A stretch of DNA of 64,000 nt from Paraburkholderia tagetis (GTDB taxonomy: Bacteria > Pseudomonadota > Gammaproteobacteria > Burkholderiales > Burkholderiaceae). Of the stretch, positions 25,192 through 33,679 are shown one piece after another. Positions within the stretch are counted from its first letter, which is position 1. Every line of letters begins with the position of its first letter. The stretch spans positions 1 to 64,000 of the forward strand of contig NZ_JAKLJA010000033.1 in assembly GCF_022213065.1 (NCBI RefSeq), read 5' to 3'. The notes beneath the pieces were generated by a model that worked only from the letters and a program-made list of their open reading frames with translations, did no database searches and was not told the DNA's origin. Position numbers and translations under genes: made by a program.

Positions 25192-25211
25192 TCGATGCGT
25201 CAGGAGACGCG
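25192..25211 (-). promoter_or_regulatory. Covarying leader hairpin (element 1 alone)
   Basis: GCGT-CTCCTG-ACGC followed by ATCGA, the same element as in front of the methylase and parB genes, here about 500 bases upstream of the first gene of the minus operon. A second hairpin follows at 25169-25187. Confidence 0.5.
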
Positions 25212-25251
25212 AGCAATGGAGTCAGTATCGCCAAAATCCCGGCTCCGTGCG

Positions 25252-25282
25252 CCCGGAATGATGGCCAATATCGTGCAGCTTT
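25252..25282. promoter_or_regulatory. Shared 31-bp block, copy 1
   Basis: CCCGGAATGATG, a 7-base variable part, then T-CGTGCAGCTTTT. Near-identical blocks occur at 41267-41297 (upstream of virB11) and 59832-59862. This copy lacks the GTTTAGGCGCCTAAAC palindrome that adjoins the other two. Confidence 0.45.
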
Positions 25283-25349
25283 TCCCGCAAATCATCAGAC
25301 GAATCTGGAACACAATGGCGGATGAGAGAGACCACACCCAAAAAACATC

Positions 25350-25964
25350 ATGGCCGCCGTTATAGAAACTGCGCCGCAGCCGGAGGAAACACCCGGCGAC
25401 ACGGCACAGCGCGGGGCGCCCGAAGCACCCGCCGCCCTCACTGCCTTTTCTTCAGTCACCGGGCTCAAGCCCATCGAGCGCCTGACGAGCGACACGCGTT
25501 ACGCGAAGATCATCCCGGATTCCGCCCAGGTGACGACGCTGAAGTACAGCTCGATCTTCGTCCGGACCTTTCTACGCTCGGACTACAACTTCTGTGCCTC
25601 GAAGATCTCGGTTGCGCGCGAAGGCAAGCTGCGCGCGCTAGACCAGGCAATCCGGGAGACCAGCGAGTGGTTCACGATGGCGATCGCATGGACCGAGCAA
25701 CTCGGCGCACGCCAGATTCCACGACGCTACGAGACGATTGAGCTTGAGGTCAAACGCCCGCTGGCAGGCCAGCTTGTCCGGTGCCTGACACAGTACGAGC
25801 GCCTTTTCGCCCGCGCGTGGTCGGCTCACGCTTCGCACCTGCTGAGCCAGGAGCGCTGCACCGCCACGCTCGCGAACGCCGAGAAGAAGCTCAATCGCGT
25901 CACGCTGCTGTGCGTGCCGGACAACGACGAGTACGACTTCGACGGCGCACGCCTCGAACGCTAA
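25350..25964 (+). CDS. Conserved-looking plasmid protein, possibly DUF1845/AcaB-like
   Basis: A 204-residue soluble protein. After a Pro/Ala-rich N-terminus comes a helical body: LTSDTRYAKIIPDSAQVTTL, KYSSIFVRTFLRSDYNFCAS and LDQAIRETSEWFTMAIAWTE. The overall look recalls DUF1845-type proteins of conjugative elements (AcaB in IncC regulates transfer), but I cannot confirm it. It starts a plus-strand unit, divergent from the DNA-processing operon, followed by a membrane protein and a bactofilin. Confidence 0.4.
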   Translation: MAAVIETAPQPEETPGDTAQRGAPEAPAALTAFSSVTGLKPIERLTSDTRYAKIIPDSAQVTTLKYSSIFVRTFLRSDYNFCASKISVAREGKLRALDQAIRETSEWFTMAIAWTEQLGARQIPRRYETIELEVKRPLAGQLVRCLTQYERLFARAWSAHASHLLSQERCTATLANAEKKLNRVTLLCVPDNDEYDFDGARLER

Positions 25965-26045
25965 AAGCCTGCCATATCGCTTTCGTTCCAGCTTGACTTC
26001 CGGGCGGGATGGCTACGCTCGACCGTACTCTAGTAAGGATAACAA

Positions 26046-26828
26046 ATGGAAATCGACCTTCGCGAAGTACAGGCGCTGCATGCGCGCTATGCCCGCGAAA
26101 ACTTCGTCATCGACCTGGAAAGCCAGGTCAAGGCCCTGCCCGCGCCAATCCTGCTCGAGCACGAACCCGCTGCGAGCGGCTCGTCGTTTCGGCGGGCGTG
26201 GACTGCGCACTGGAGGATTGGCCGCGCCGCGCTGATGATTGTTGGCGGTGCGGCCATCTGCGGGGCTCTCGGTATGGGAACGGCACGCCTGTTGCCGTTA
26301 ATGCGCAGTAATCGTCCCCATGCAGACGCGGCCCACGATGCACAGGACAGTCCCGCGACGCGAGCGGGCAGTTCGCCCGACGCTTTCTCGCCGAGCGCGT
26401 CGCCCCCCGCCCTGACATCGCAGGATCTGCTCACCGAAGGTGGCCGCGCGAACTGGAGCGCCGCCGTGGATACCGCCGCGGTGCTGCGCCAGGCGCCGCA
26501 ATCTCGCGAAGCTGCAACGACGAATTCCGCGAATCCCGGGCGGGTGCCTGACGAACAGAAAGCGCTCACTTCGCCGCTGCGTCAACACCTCACGCCGGCA
26601 CCGCAGCCGCAGGCAAACGTGCCGGCGGCCGTGACGGCCGCCCCCGTCGCGACTGCAGCTGCCGGTCCGTCACAGCAGAAAGAGGACCAACCGGTACCGC
26701 GACCTGTCGTGCGACACCTGAGACACCCCCACATTTCGCCGGCCCGAACGGAACAACCGACGAACAACGAGTCCGCGAAGCCCCCGACAGCGCCCGTGCA
26801 GCGAAACGCCGACGTACAACTCTTCTGA
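26046..26828 (+). CDS. Single-pass membrane protein with Pro/Ala-rich tail
   Basis: A 260-residue protein: about 60 cytoplasmic residues (MEIDLREVQALHARYAREN...), one transmembrane helix (about 61-85, AALMIVGGAAICGALGMGTA), then a 175-residue low-complexity region rich in Ala, Pro, Gln and Thr, probably outside the membrane. AAGGATAACAA precedes the ATG. It lies 13 bases before the bactofilin gene, so the two are likely made together; it might anchor the bactofilin polymer to the membrane (inference). Confidence 0.55.
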   Translation: MEIDLREVQALHARYARENFVIDLESQVKALPAPILLEHEPAASGSSFRRAWTAHWRIGRAALMIVGGAAICGALGMGTARLLPLMRSNRPHADAAHDAQDSPATRAGSSPDAFSPSASPPALTSQDLLTEGGRANWSAAVDTAAVLRQAPQSREAATTNSANPGRVPDEQKALTSPLRQHLTPAPQPQANVPAAVTAAPVATAAAGPSQQKEDQPVPRPVVRHLRHPHISPARTEQPTNNESAKPPTAPVQRNADVQLF

Positions 26829-26841
26829 ATGACCGGAAACC

Positions 26842-27255
26842 ATGAAATCACAACACACGCTCAACGTCACGCTGCTAGCGCCCGGTTCGACGATCGAGGG
26901 TAACCTCATTCTCGACCACGGCCTGAGTCTCTTCGGGATAGTCGACGGAAACCTCATCAGCAACGAAGGACTGCTGCATGTTGGGGCGGGCGGACTTGTG
27001 AAGGGGCAGATCGAGGGCGAGCACGTGCGTATCGACGGGACGGTCGAAGGCGACCTGCGCGCACGCGGTTCGCTCGAGATCAACGGGCGCGTGCGTGGAA
27101 ATATCTTCTACTGCGGAACCATCAGGCTTGGGGAGCGCGCTTCCCTCGAGGGCCAGCTCAAACGCGTTGCGCGCGAACTAACGATCGAAAGTCCGGCAAC
27201 TGTCCCGGAGCCATCGAACGTACAGCATCTGGCGCGTGCAACCAGTGCAGGCTGA
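26842..27255 (+). CDS. Bactofilin (polymer-forming cytoskeletal protein)
   Basis: A 137-residue bactofilin: short N-terminus (SQHTLNVTLLAPGSTIEGNL) then a right-handed beta-helix of repeating G-x-V-x-G/I-x-G units (LFGIVDGNLISNEGLLHVG, VKGQIEGEHVRIDGTVEGDL, SLEINGRVRGNIFYCG), and a short Pro-containing tail. Bactofilins self-assemble into filaments that position envelope or chromosome-associated machinery. Finding one on a conjugative element next to a membrane protein suggests placement of transfer or partition machinery, which is inference. Confidence 0.85.
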   Translation: MKSQHTLNVTLLAPGSTIEGNLILDHGLSLFGIVDGNLISNEGLLHVGAGGLVKGQIEGEHVRIDGTVEGDLRARGSLEINGRVRGNIFYCGTIRLGERASLEGQLKRVARELTIESPATVPEPSNVQHLARATSAG

Positions 27256-27294
27256 GAAGAGTCGGAGTTTTTCAATGACAAGGGCTACGAGAAC

Positions 27295-27632
27295 TCACTC
27301 GTTGACCCTCAAGGAACAGCACCGACGGTCGGGTTCATCAACCCAGTCGTGCCGGTGCCTCCGCAAAATCGGGCAGGCAAGTGCGCGCCCGTCGCGCGCG
27401 CGAAGCAGAAAGATTGCTTCAGACGCGGTCGTGGCGATCATGCAGACGCCTTTAGCGTGCAGACCACGCTCTTCTGTTGCATCGATGATCTCATCGGATT
27501 CCAGAGTGAGCCAGCTTGCGACCAGAGTCCGTTGGGATGTTTCGCGAGATAGTGCGCGAACGCCTCGGGAACGGCCACGTCGAATTTTGAAGTGAACCAG
27601 GTTGTAAGCCATTCGGGCGCAGTCAGACTCAT
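27295..27632 (-). pseudogene. Frameshifted conserved protein downstream of the UvrD-like helicase
   Basis: Two frames together read as one protein: the first gives MSLTAPEWLTTWFTSKFDVA, then HYLAKHPNGLWSQAGS; from about 27515 the sensible sequence continues in another frame as LTLESDEIIDATEERGLHAK and VCMIATTASEAIFLLRARDG. One missing base near 27510-27520 would restore a protein of about 110 residues. Either a real disruption or a sequencing error. The start overlaps the helicase stop (ATGA). Family unknown. Confidence 0.5.
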
Positions 27633-29341
27633 ACCTCGGGTATCCGGGATTCGTGAATGAAGCGCGTGGGCGGATTCTTGCGGATCGAGGTGATCGTGAG
27701 CGTTTCGCGCGCGCGCGTCATCGCGACGTAGAAGAGTCGTCGCTCCTCCGGCTCAGGGCTCTTCTGGTCGGGGACCACGTTTTCTTCCGAGCGCGTGATC
27801 CACACGTGGTCCCACTCCAGACCCTTCGAACTGTGCATCGTCGTGAGCACAAGCGCATCGGGAGCGGGCTCATTGTTGGCACGCTTCAGGAACTCGATGC
27901 GCTCGCTGAACGAGCCATTCAGGCGCGAAATAACCTCGTACGTCGCGACGATCGCGCGCTCCGCCGCGTCCTTGCGCACATACGACATCATCCACTCGCG
28001 CACGCCTTCAAGCGCCAGCGAATAGAACTGCCGCTCGCACAGGGTCTGCCATTCGGCGAGGCGCTTCATGAAGCCACGGTAGACCGTCGCAGTATCCTCG
28101 TTGAGGCCCAGTGCGATCAGATCCTTCTTCTGTTTTTGCGCGAGCGTTGCGCCCATCGCGTTGTGCAATGCCGTGAGGTCGCGCGTGCTCATACCTGCGT
28201 AGCCAAGCACCGCGTCCAGTCCATTGAGCTTTACGCGTTGGGCGATCTGCAGCAGGTTGCACATGAGCGCCCCTTCTGGCTGGTCGAGCACGGAGCGTCC
28301 CGATGCGCGGTAGTACTTCACGCCATACGAGCGACACACCGATTCGATTGCGTCCAGCACACGATTGGTGCGGGACAGGATCGCGCACGACTGACCGGCG
28401 ACGAGCAGCGGCTGCATCGCCTCGACGGCGGCCGCCGCATCCTCATATTCATCGTTAAATCGTCGTGCGACGACGGTACCGCCGGCGCCCTTTTCCGCGT
28501 GCAGCACCTTGGCAATACGGTCGGTATTGTGCCGGATGAGGCGGTCGGCCGCCGCGAGGATCTCGGCGCGACATCGGTAGTTGCTCCCGAGTACGATGCG
28601 CTGCGCGTCGAACTTCGTGGCAAATCCCTCCATGCCCCGAAAGCCCATCGCCGCGCGAAATCCGTAGATGCTCTGGTCGTCGTCACCGACCACGGTTACG
28701 CGCGCGCCTGCGGCGGCATGCAACTCCACCCATCGATACTGCAGTGGATCGGTGTCCTGGAACTCGTCAACGAGCAGATCGGTGAACGCATAAGGCTCAA
28801 TGTCCCCCGACTCCATGCCAGCGATGGCGAGGCGCAACATGTCCTGAAAGTCGATCTTGCCGTTTCGCGCGAGCGCGTCCTCATAGGCTTCGTAAAGAAT
28901 CGCCTCGGGGGAGCCCTCGATCGCGTGTGTGATACCCGTCTTGAGCTGCTCGATGACGGGAACCGCTTCCTCGACCTTCCAATTCAATCCCGTCTCGGCT
29001 AGCACGCGCATCAGCAATCCGGTCCGGTCACCGTCCGATGCTATATCGCGGCGCTTGCCACCGGGCCTGGCAAGCTGCCGAAATCCCAACGAATGAAACG
29101 TGCCAGCTATCAGCCGCGACTTGGCGCCCGCGCCAGCAAGCGCGAGGATGCGATCGCGTAACTCCATCGCCGCATCCTTGCTGAAGGTCACAGCGCCTAC
29201 CCTGCTGCCAGGCGCGGCGAGCAGTGATGCCGCCTTGGACGCGATCGTTTTCGTCTTGCCAGCGCCGGGACAGGCCACCGCGAGGCAATGCCGCTGCGCC
29301 TGCGCAACTTCGAGCTGCCGGGGGTTCAGACCGTCGAGCAT
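27629..29341 (-). CDS. UvrD/Rep-like superfamily 1 DNA helicase
   Basis: A 570-residue SF1A helicase. Motif I is ACPGAGKTKT (about 23-32), Ia is VTFSKDAAMELRDR, II is LLVDEFQDTDPLQY (about 188-201), III is VVGDDDQSIYGFRAA, IV contains VLGSNYRCRAEI, V is TTMHSSKGLEWDHVWI (about 505) and VI is FYVAMTRARETL. All expected catalytic residues are present, so it should unwind DNA 3' to 5'. It is shorter than UvrD (720 aa) because the 2B-type insert is reduced. It is 10 bases after the 29352-30221 gene, in the minus-strand transfer region. Confidence 0.9.
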   Translation of the reverse strand: MLDGLNPRQLEVAQAQRHCLAVACPGAGKTKTIASKAASLLAAPGSRVGAVTFSKDAAMELRDRILALAGAGAKSRLIAGTFHSLGFRQLARPGGKRRDIASDGDRTGLLMRVLAETGLNWKVEEAVPVIEQLKTGITHAIEGSPEAILYEAYEDALARNGKIDFQDMLRLAIAGMESGDIEPYAFTDLLVDEFQDTDPLQYRWVELHAAAGARVTVVGDDDQSIYGFRAAMGFRGMEGFATKFDAQRIVLGSNYRCRAEILAAADRLIRHNTDRIAKVLHAEKGAGGTVVARRFNDEYEDAAAAVEAMQPLLVAGQSCAILSRTNRVLDAIESVCRSYGVKYYRASGRSVLDQPEGALMCNLLQIAQRVKLNGLDAVLGYAGMSTRDLTALHNAMGATLAQKQKKDLIALGLNEDTATVYRGFMKRLAEWQTLCERQFYSLALEGVREWMMSYVRKDAAERAIVATYEVISRLNGSFSERIEFLKRANNEPAPDALVLTTMHSSKGLEWDHVWITRSEENVVPDQKSPEPEERRLFYVAMTRARETLTITSIRKNPPTRFIHESRIPEV

Positions 29342-29351
29342 GGTTCAACGC

Positions 29352-30221
29352 TCAGAGGCCGCGAACCGTGGTCATCAGGCGCAGGTGGGTCATGTACCCG
29401 CGCACGCCCACCGGATGGAACTTGCGAAGAAAGCGGGCGGTTTCCTCATCAATATCGGACTGGTCGCGCACGCCGTTCCAGACCAGAAAGTCGAAGTTGT
29501 CCATCACCCGGTCAAAGCGCGTGATGACTGAAAGAACGCGCATGGAGAAACGCGAGTAGGCCTCCACCGTGATCTCCAGCGAAGGCTTGGTGACCGCGGG
29601 TCGGAAGACGATGTCGCCGCGCTGTGTCATTTCACGCTCGGTCCGCTCGCGGAAGCCATCAGCAACCTGAAGTTGCTCGTCCACATATGCCTCAAGCGCC
29701 TTCACCTGCTTTTCGAACCAGGTGTCCACGGTTTCCTTGTCGCGCTCGCCAAAGGTCGAATTGCCGAAGCGCTGGATGTTCAGGCTCATCCGGTTCAGGT
29801 ACGGCCACCATTGCTCAAAAAGGGGCCGCAGGCGCGTATGGTTCAGGCGCACCGCCGCAGGCACGATCGCGGCGCCCGAGAGTTGCTTGTCCAGCAGCTG
29901 ACGGCCGATCTCGCGGCGACGGCGAACGATCGCGGCGCGCTCGGCAGGCGGCAGGTCACGAAAGAGGCGACGCGTACGTTCGACCTGCTCACGCTTGTCG
30001 GCGGCCTCCGAGTCGGAAATCATGCCTTCACGCTGAAGCGTGGTCGCGTCGTTCTCCATTTGCTGGAGCTCGTTCTCAATCTCCTCGTCGTCTGCGCCGT
30101 CCGTCACGTTAGCCGCGGCTACAGCATCGGGCAGCGCGCTACCCGACTCCAGCGGCGTTGCGAGGGCGGTAGCGATTGCCGCGTCGTCGACCACGACAGC
30201 ATCTTCGTTGTTGGTGCTCAT
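29352..30221 (-). CDS. Conserved-looking transfer-region protein (289 aa)
   Basis: A soluble protein: an acidic N-terminus with ENELQQMENDATTLQREG, a basic helical stretch (ERAAIVRRRREIGRQLLD), and a C-terminal domain with NIQRFGNSTFGERDKETVDT and YSRFSMRVLSVITRFDRVMD. The C-terminal half reminds me of proteins of integrating conjugative elements of the TIGR03761 type; this is not certain. I use the ATG at 30221 (CAGGAATTCGAAACC upstream). It begins the unit after the palindromic operator at 30373-30396 and is cotranscribed with the helicase. Confidence 0.45.
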   Translation of the reverse strand: MSTNNEDAVVVDDAAIATALATPLESGSALPDAVAAANVTDGADDEEIENELQQMENDATTLQREGMISDSEAADKREQVERTRRLFRDLPPAERAAIVRRRREIGRQLLDKQLSGAAIVPAAVRLNHTRLRPLFEQWWPYLNRMSLNIQRFGNSTFGERDKETVDTWFEKQVKALEAYVDEQLQVADGFRERTEREMTQRGDIVFRPAVTKPSLEITVEAYSRFSMRVLSVITRFDRVMDNFDFLVWNGVRDQSDIDEETARFLRKFHPVGVRGYMTHLRLMTTVRGL

Positions 30222-30372
30222 GGTTTCGAATTCCTGTGAGAGTTGCACGCGCACCAGCGCGCGGCATTTACCTATTGTTGCGGGGACCGCACCGCGCTCG
30301 GAGGCAAAACGCGTGGAAATAGTGGGGCTTTTGGCCATTCGTCCGTAGCAGGACCGGCGACGACGGGCGCTC

Positions 30373-30396
30373 GTTTAGGCGCCTAAACGCTTAAAC
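30373..30396. promoter_or_regulatory. Palindromic operator, copy 1
   Basis: GTTTAGGCGCCTAAAC, a perfect 16-bp palindrome, followed by the half-site GCTTAAAC. Identical 24-bp sequences occur at 41244-41267 and 59809-59832. It lies upstream of the 29352-30221/uvrD unit. The core resembles, with four extra central bases, the IncP KorA operator GTTTAGCTAAAC. Confidence 0.7.
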
Positions 30397-30399
30397 GCA

Positions 30400-30426
30400 A
30401 AAAGCTCACAAAAAATGTGAGCTTTT
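30400..30426. terminator. Bidirectional terminator
   Basis: AAAAGCTCACA and TGTGAGCTTTT form an 11-bp stem with a 5-base loop of A/T. On the minus strand it follows the DUF4400 gene by about 30 bases and ends in TTTTTG, so it separates the transfer operon from the next unit. Confidence 0.8.
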
Positions 30427-30455
30427 CGGGAATGAGAAGTGGACCGGCGGCGGTG

Positions 30456-31055
30456 TCAGGCCGACGAGCTGACAATCCAGAGCAGTAGAGGAAGGAAGAT
30501 CGCGAGGATCGTCCACCACTGCGCGATGAGCGACACTGGGAGAACAAGAACGACAAACGCACAGCCCAGCACGACAAGGACACCATGCATTGCCAGGTGA
30601 AACGAGAGCGGGCTGGCGAAGCCCGCTGCTGCGGCGCGGATCCGGCGCCGCATCGTGCCGTCCACCCACGCTGCCATGCACAGCACGATCGTCCCAGCGA
30701 GCCACGCCTTCATCACCACCGCACGGTAGAGCGCTCGGTAGGTCTGCATCCAGAAGTGCCGGGCCCAGCCCCGCGCAAAGTCTCGCGTGCCATCCGCGTC
30801 AAATCCGTCGCCGCCGCCGCTCAATGTCGCCGCCACCGCGCCGGTGCTCACGAAAAAACGGCGAAACAACACGTTCGTCGTGTCAACCGAGGTCTGCGCA
30901 CGTTCATCGCCGAGGGCCTGAACCGCCGACTGCGATTCGGCGTCGCTGATAGCGAAGAGGCCATCGTCCGGAATGATTGGGAGAAGGACGCTGGCGAGAA
31001 GTGGCACAACAAAGAACCACCACTTCACATGCCGAACGAACCTGCTGCTAGCCAT
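30456..31055 (-). CDS. DUF4400 integral membrane protein
   Basis: A 199-residue membrane protein with an N-terminal helix (WWFFVVPLLASVLLPIIP), a soluble segment and three later helices (AWLAGTIVLCMAAWVDG; HLAMHGVLVVLGCAFVVLVL; TILAIFLPLLLWIV). The layout and FFVSTGAVAATLSG then FARGWARHFWMQTYRALYRA match DUF4400 proteins of SXT/PFGI-type conjugative elements, which lie next to traD. The ATG at 31055 has GGAG upstream. Its start overlaps the preceding small gene. Role in transfer is inferred from synteny. Confidence 0.7.
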   Translation of the reverse strand: MASSRFVRHVKWWFFVVPLLASVLLPIIPDDGLFAISDAESQSAVQALGDERAQTSVDTTNVLFRRFFVSTGAVAATLSGGGDGFDADGTRDFARGWARHFWMQTYRALYRAVVMKAWLAGTIVLCMAAWVDGTMRRRIRAAAAGFASPLSFHLAMHGVLVVLGCAFVVLVLPVSLIAQWWTILAIFLPLLLWIVSSSA

Positions 31056-31308
31056 AGAGCCACGCTCCAACACGGAAAATGAGGTAGGCAGGAAACGCGA
31101 TCAGGCCAGCAACACCGAACCAGAACCGGGCCGGATTTCGAACGATCACAAGGGCCAGGCCGTACGCCCTGGCGCCTCGCCCGCGCGCGAACTCACGCGG
31201 CGCGGGGGCAGCGGGATCATCCTGCGCCGCCGCCGTTGTGAGCGCGCGCTGCGCGTCTGCCGGGTCAAGCCCCGACAGCAGCGCTATCAGGGTAGCTGTG
31301 AGCGACAT
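31048..31308 (-). CDS. Small membrane protein (86-87 aa)
   Basis: A short protein with an Ala-rich N-terminal half and a hydrophobic C-terminal segment (FWFGVAGLIAFPAYLIFRVG) suited to one transmembrane helix. Two adjacent ATGs (31311 and 31308) follow GAGGACT; I take the second for spacing. It overlaps the genes on both sides by a few to 44 bases, so it is part of the traD-DUF4400 cluster. Function unknown. Confidence 0.5.
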   Translation of the reverse strand: MSLTATLIALLSGLDPADAQRALTTAAAQDDPAAPAPREFARGRGARAYGLALVIVRNPARFWFGVAGLIAFPAYLIFRVGAWLYG

Positions 31309-31786
31309 CATAGTCCTCGAAGTAAAGCCGGAAACCCTCTCCGGTGAGCGAGCGCGCGGCAAGCTGGAAAGCGGCGGTCTTGTGCGTGATGCGTTCCGGG
31401 CACGCCTCGTCGACCATCTCGATGGTGCAATCGGGAAAGCGTGCCTCGAATGCCGTCACGGGTTCGAACATCGGGGACCATACGTGCAGACGTTCGCCCT
31501 GGCGTGCCACGTAGCGACGCGCGTACAGCAGATGTGCGCGGCGAAACAGACCCTGCATGAATGCAACGTGCGGTTCGCCAGTCTTGCGTACGCGCTTGTA
31601 CGCAGCCAGTCCGTCCTCGAGCATTTCGCGCATCAGCGGTCCGCTCTCGCCGACGAACCGCTCGCCGATGAAGTCTGCCAGACGCGAACAGGCGAGTTCC
31701 AGTTCGGGTGCGAGCGTGAACACCGGCACGAGATGGGCCGAAAGCTTGTAGTCGCGAATGATTTTCTTGAACACGGTGGAAGTCAT
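31265..31786 (-). CDS. Hypothetical transfer-operon protein (173 aa)
   Basis: A soluble product (MTSTVFKKIIRDYKLSAHLV...; later FMQGLFRRAHLLYARRYVAR and CTIEMVDEACPERITHKTAA). No motif recognised. It lies 13 bases after traD and overlaps the next small membrane gene, so it is cotranscribed with traD and the DUF4400 gene. Its constant place between them would suggest a transfer accessory role. Confidence 0.5.
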   Translation of the reverse strand: MTSTVFKKIIRDYKLSAHLVPVFTLAPELELACSRLADFIGERFVGESGPLMREMLEDGLAAYKRVRKTGEPHVAFMQGLFRRAHLLYARRYVARQGERLHVWSPMFEPVTAFEARFPDCTIEMVDEACPERITHKTAAFQLAARSLTGEGFRLYFEDYDVAHSYPDSAAVGA

Positions 31787-31798
31787 GCCTTTTTATAT

Positions 31799-33679
31799 TT
31801 AGCCTTGCAGGATTGGAATACGGCCCTGATACACAGCGCCACCCGAGATGCGCATGAAGTACTGCAGGTTGGGCAGCCGCTGGATGAGCGCAGTTGGGAT
31901 GAGCGGTGCCTTTTCCAGTTGCAGCGAACGTGTGATGCCACCGTTAAATTCACCGATGTGGCCTTCACTGCCACGGCTCGTAGACCCGGAAATCTGGATA
32001 TTGCGGATCGCTGTCTCCCCGACCTTGTCCGAGAACCACTGTGCCGTGTCGCTGTCCTCCAGTCTAAGGATTACCTGGTTATTGAGGTTGCCCAAAACCT
32101 GCAGCATCTTCGCGGCGTTTCCGAGTTTCGCCTCCAGGTCCGAGCGCGTCTGGAATGCGACGAACGCCTTGAAGCCCGCGCCGCGGCCCTTGTTCAGGAT
32201 CTGGATGACCTGTTCGTTGATCGCTTCGGCAACCTCATCGATGACCAGAACGACATCAGGGTTCGTCTTGTAGAAGTTGTAGATAGCGCCGCACACGGCC
32301 GCCACGTCGGCAAGCACGAGCGACGCGATGGCCTTTTGCACGATGCTGTTCGAGAGCGAGTCGAAACCCATGTAGAGCACCGCTTTCTGCTTGATGATGC
32401 GGTCGATGTCCCATATCTCGCGCTCGTCCTCAAAGTCCTCGACCTTCGGTGCGAGCATGAGGCCCGTCTCACCGGTGGCCAGCATCTGAAGCAACGGCAT
32501 GACCGATGCAATCACCCGCGTGTAGTGGTCGCGATCGTGCGTGTGTGTGGCGATAAGCCCGTCGATTGCCTCGTGCCCGTGGTCCTCGTGTGCGTACCGT
32601 TCGTTGTAGAGCAACACCATCGCATCAACGCGCGACACGCTACCGGGCTTGCCGCCTATCTGCGTTTTCGTGGTCGCGACGAGCTCCTCCCAGTTCACGA
32701 GCCCCGCGTCGCGGAAGAAGCGTTCGAGGCTGCGCTCCAGAAGCTTGGCGACGCCTGCCTGTGCGTATGTCAGGATCGAACGCAGATTCGGTTTGTCGCC
32801 GACATACAGTTCGCCCTTCACCGCGCGGTCGATGAAGAGGAACGCGAAATCGCGGAACGGCCCCTCCTCCATCAGTTGGGAAATGCGCCCTGGAATTTCG
32901 GAAGGTTGCGACCAGTTTTCGAGCGGGTTCAGGCGGATCGACTCATGGGGCTTCGCCTGGCTGAAGTACAGGAACTTGCGTCCAGCGCGTTCGCATTCGC
33001 GCTGCACGCGAGCCTTCCAGTCCTTGTCGTTCTTTGGGTCAATGACGATGAGCACGTCGCCCAGATGGATGACCTGGCTGGACAGTACCTCGTAGGTGCG
33101 AGTCTTCCCGGAGCCTGTCGTGCCACCTACCGCCGTATGGCCGCCCATCGCCTTGTAGTGGAATGGCACGAACCCCTTGTCGGGCTCCATGCCGTGAATC
33201 CACGACGCGCCCTGCGGCATGCGGTCCCGGATGCTGTCGGCAGGCGCGAAGATTTTCTCGATCGCTTCCTCGATCTGGCGACCACGCCGCGTCTTGCCCA
33301 GCCACTTCGGGAGCCCTGGAATGTCGGTAGTCGGCATGCGCAGAATGTCGTGCGCGATCTGGCAGTGCTTCTGCGTCCACTCGAAGCCCATGCCGAGGTA
33401 CATCGAATCGCTTTCCTCGCGCATGCGCTTCTGGATTCGCAGCAGGCGCGGCACGTCAAGCGTGGTGAGCCACTTGGTCGAGATCGCCATGCGAAACCGC
33501 AGCGCTTTCCATACCTGCCGACCACGAAGCAGCAACGGCAGGAGCGCGGCGAGCCCAAAGATCCAGCCGTATGGCATACCGGTGAACGGCAGGACCACGA
33601 AGGCGACGAGCCAGAAGATCGTCGCGCGGAACTCGTATATTGGCCGGAAATGATTGATGTAGCTTGTCGTGGCGTTCAT
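31799..33679 (-). CDS. traD: Type IV coupling protein (TraD/VirD4 family)
   Basis: A 626-residue coupling ATPase that links relaxosome DNA to the type IV channel. Two N-terminal transmembrane segments (ATIFWLVAFVVLPFTGMP, WIFGLAALLPLLL) are followed by Walker A GGTTGSGKTRT (about 185-195) and Walker B VVLVIDEVAEAI (about 471-482), then FVAFQTRSDLEAKLG. The architecture fits the SXT/TOL-type TraD. Its start overlaps the traI-like stop, showing translation in one unit. Confidence 0.9.
   Translation of the reverse strand: MNATTSYINHFRPIYEFRATIFWLVAFVVLPFTGMPYGWIFGLAALLPLLLRGRQVWKALRFRMAISTKWLTTLDVPRLLRIQKRMREESDSMYLGMGFEWTQKHCQIAHDILRMPTTDIPGLPKWLGKTRRGRQIEEAIEKIFAPADSIRDRMPQGASWIHGMEPDKGFVPFHYKAMGGHTAVGGTTGSGKTRTYEVLSSQVIHLGDVLIVIDPKNDKDWKARVQRECERAGRKFLYFSQAKPHESIRLNPLENWSQPSEIPGRISQLMEEGPFRDFAFLFIDRAVKGELYVGDKPNLRSILTYAQAGVAKLLERSLERFFRDAGLVNWEELVATTKTQIGGKPGSVSRVDAMVLLYNERYAHEDHGHEAIDGLIATHTHDRDHYTRVIASVMPLLQMLATGETGLMLAPKVEDFEDEREIWDIDRIIKQKAVLYMGFDSLSNSIVQKAIASLVLADVAAVCGAIYNFYKTNPDVVLVIDEVAEAINEQVIQILNKGRGAGFKAFVAFQTRSDLEAKLGNAAKMLQVLGNLNNQVILRLEDSDTAQWFSDKVGETAIRNIQISGSTSRGSEGHIGEFNGGITRSLQLEKAPLIPTALIQRLPNLQYFMRISGGAVYQGRIPILQG

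Larger units (their letters stand above)
24697..25349. other. Long divergent region with structured leader and shared promoter block
   Basis: No protein gene is convincing in these 653 bases. Going upstream on the minus strand from the 24696 start there is a hairpin with an 8-T run (24736-24771), a 22-25 base hairpin centred near 24805 (ACGTCCCC/GGGGACGT), a covarying leader hairpin GCGTCTCCTGACGC-ATCGA (25192-25211), hairpin GACTCCG/CGGAGTC (25169-25187) and the shared block at 25252-25282. It could be a 500-base structured leader or hold a small RNA. Confidence 0.45.

Noticed and set aside
27653..29002. A 449-codon plus-strand frame opposite the UvrD-like helicase
   Set aside because: Antisense shadow; all helicase motifs are on the minus strand.
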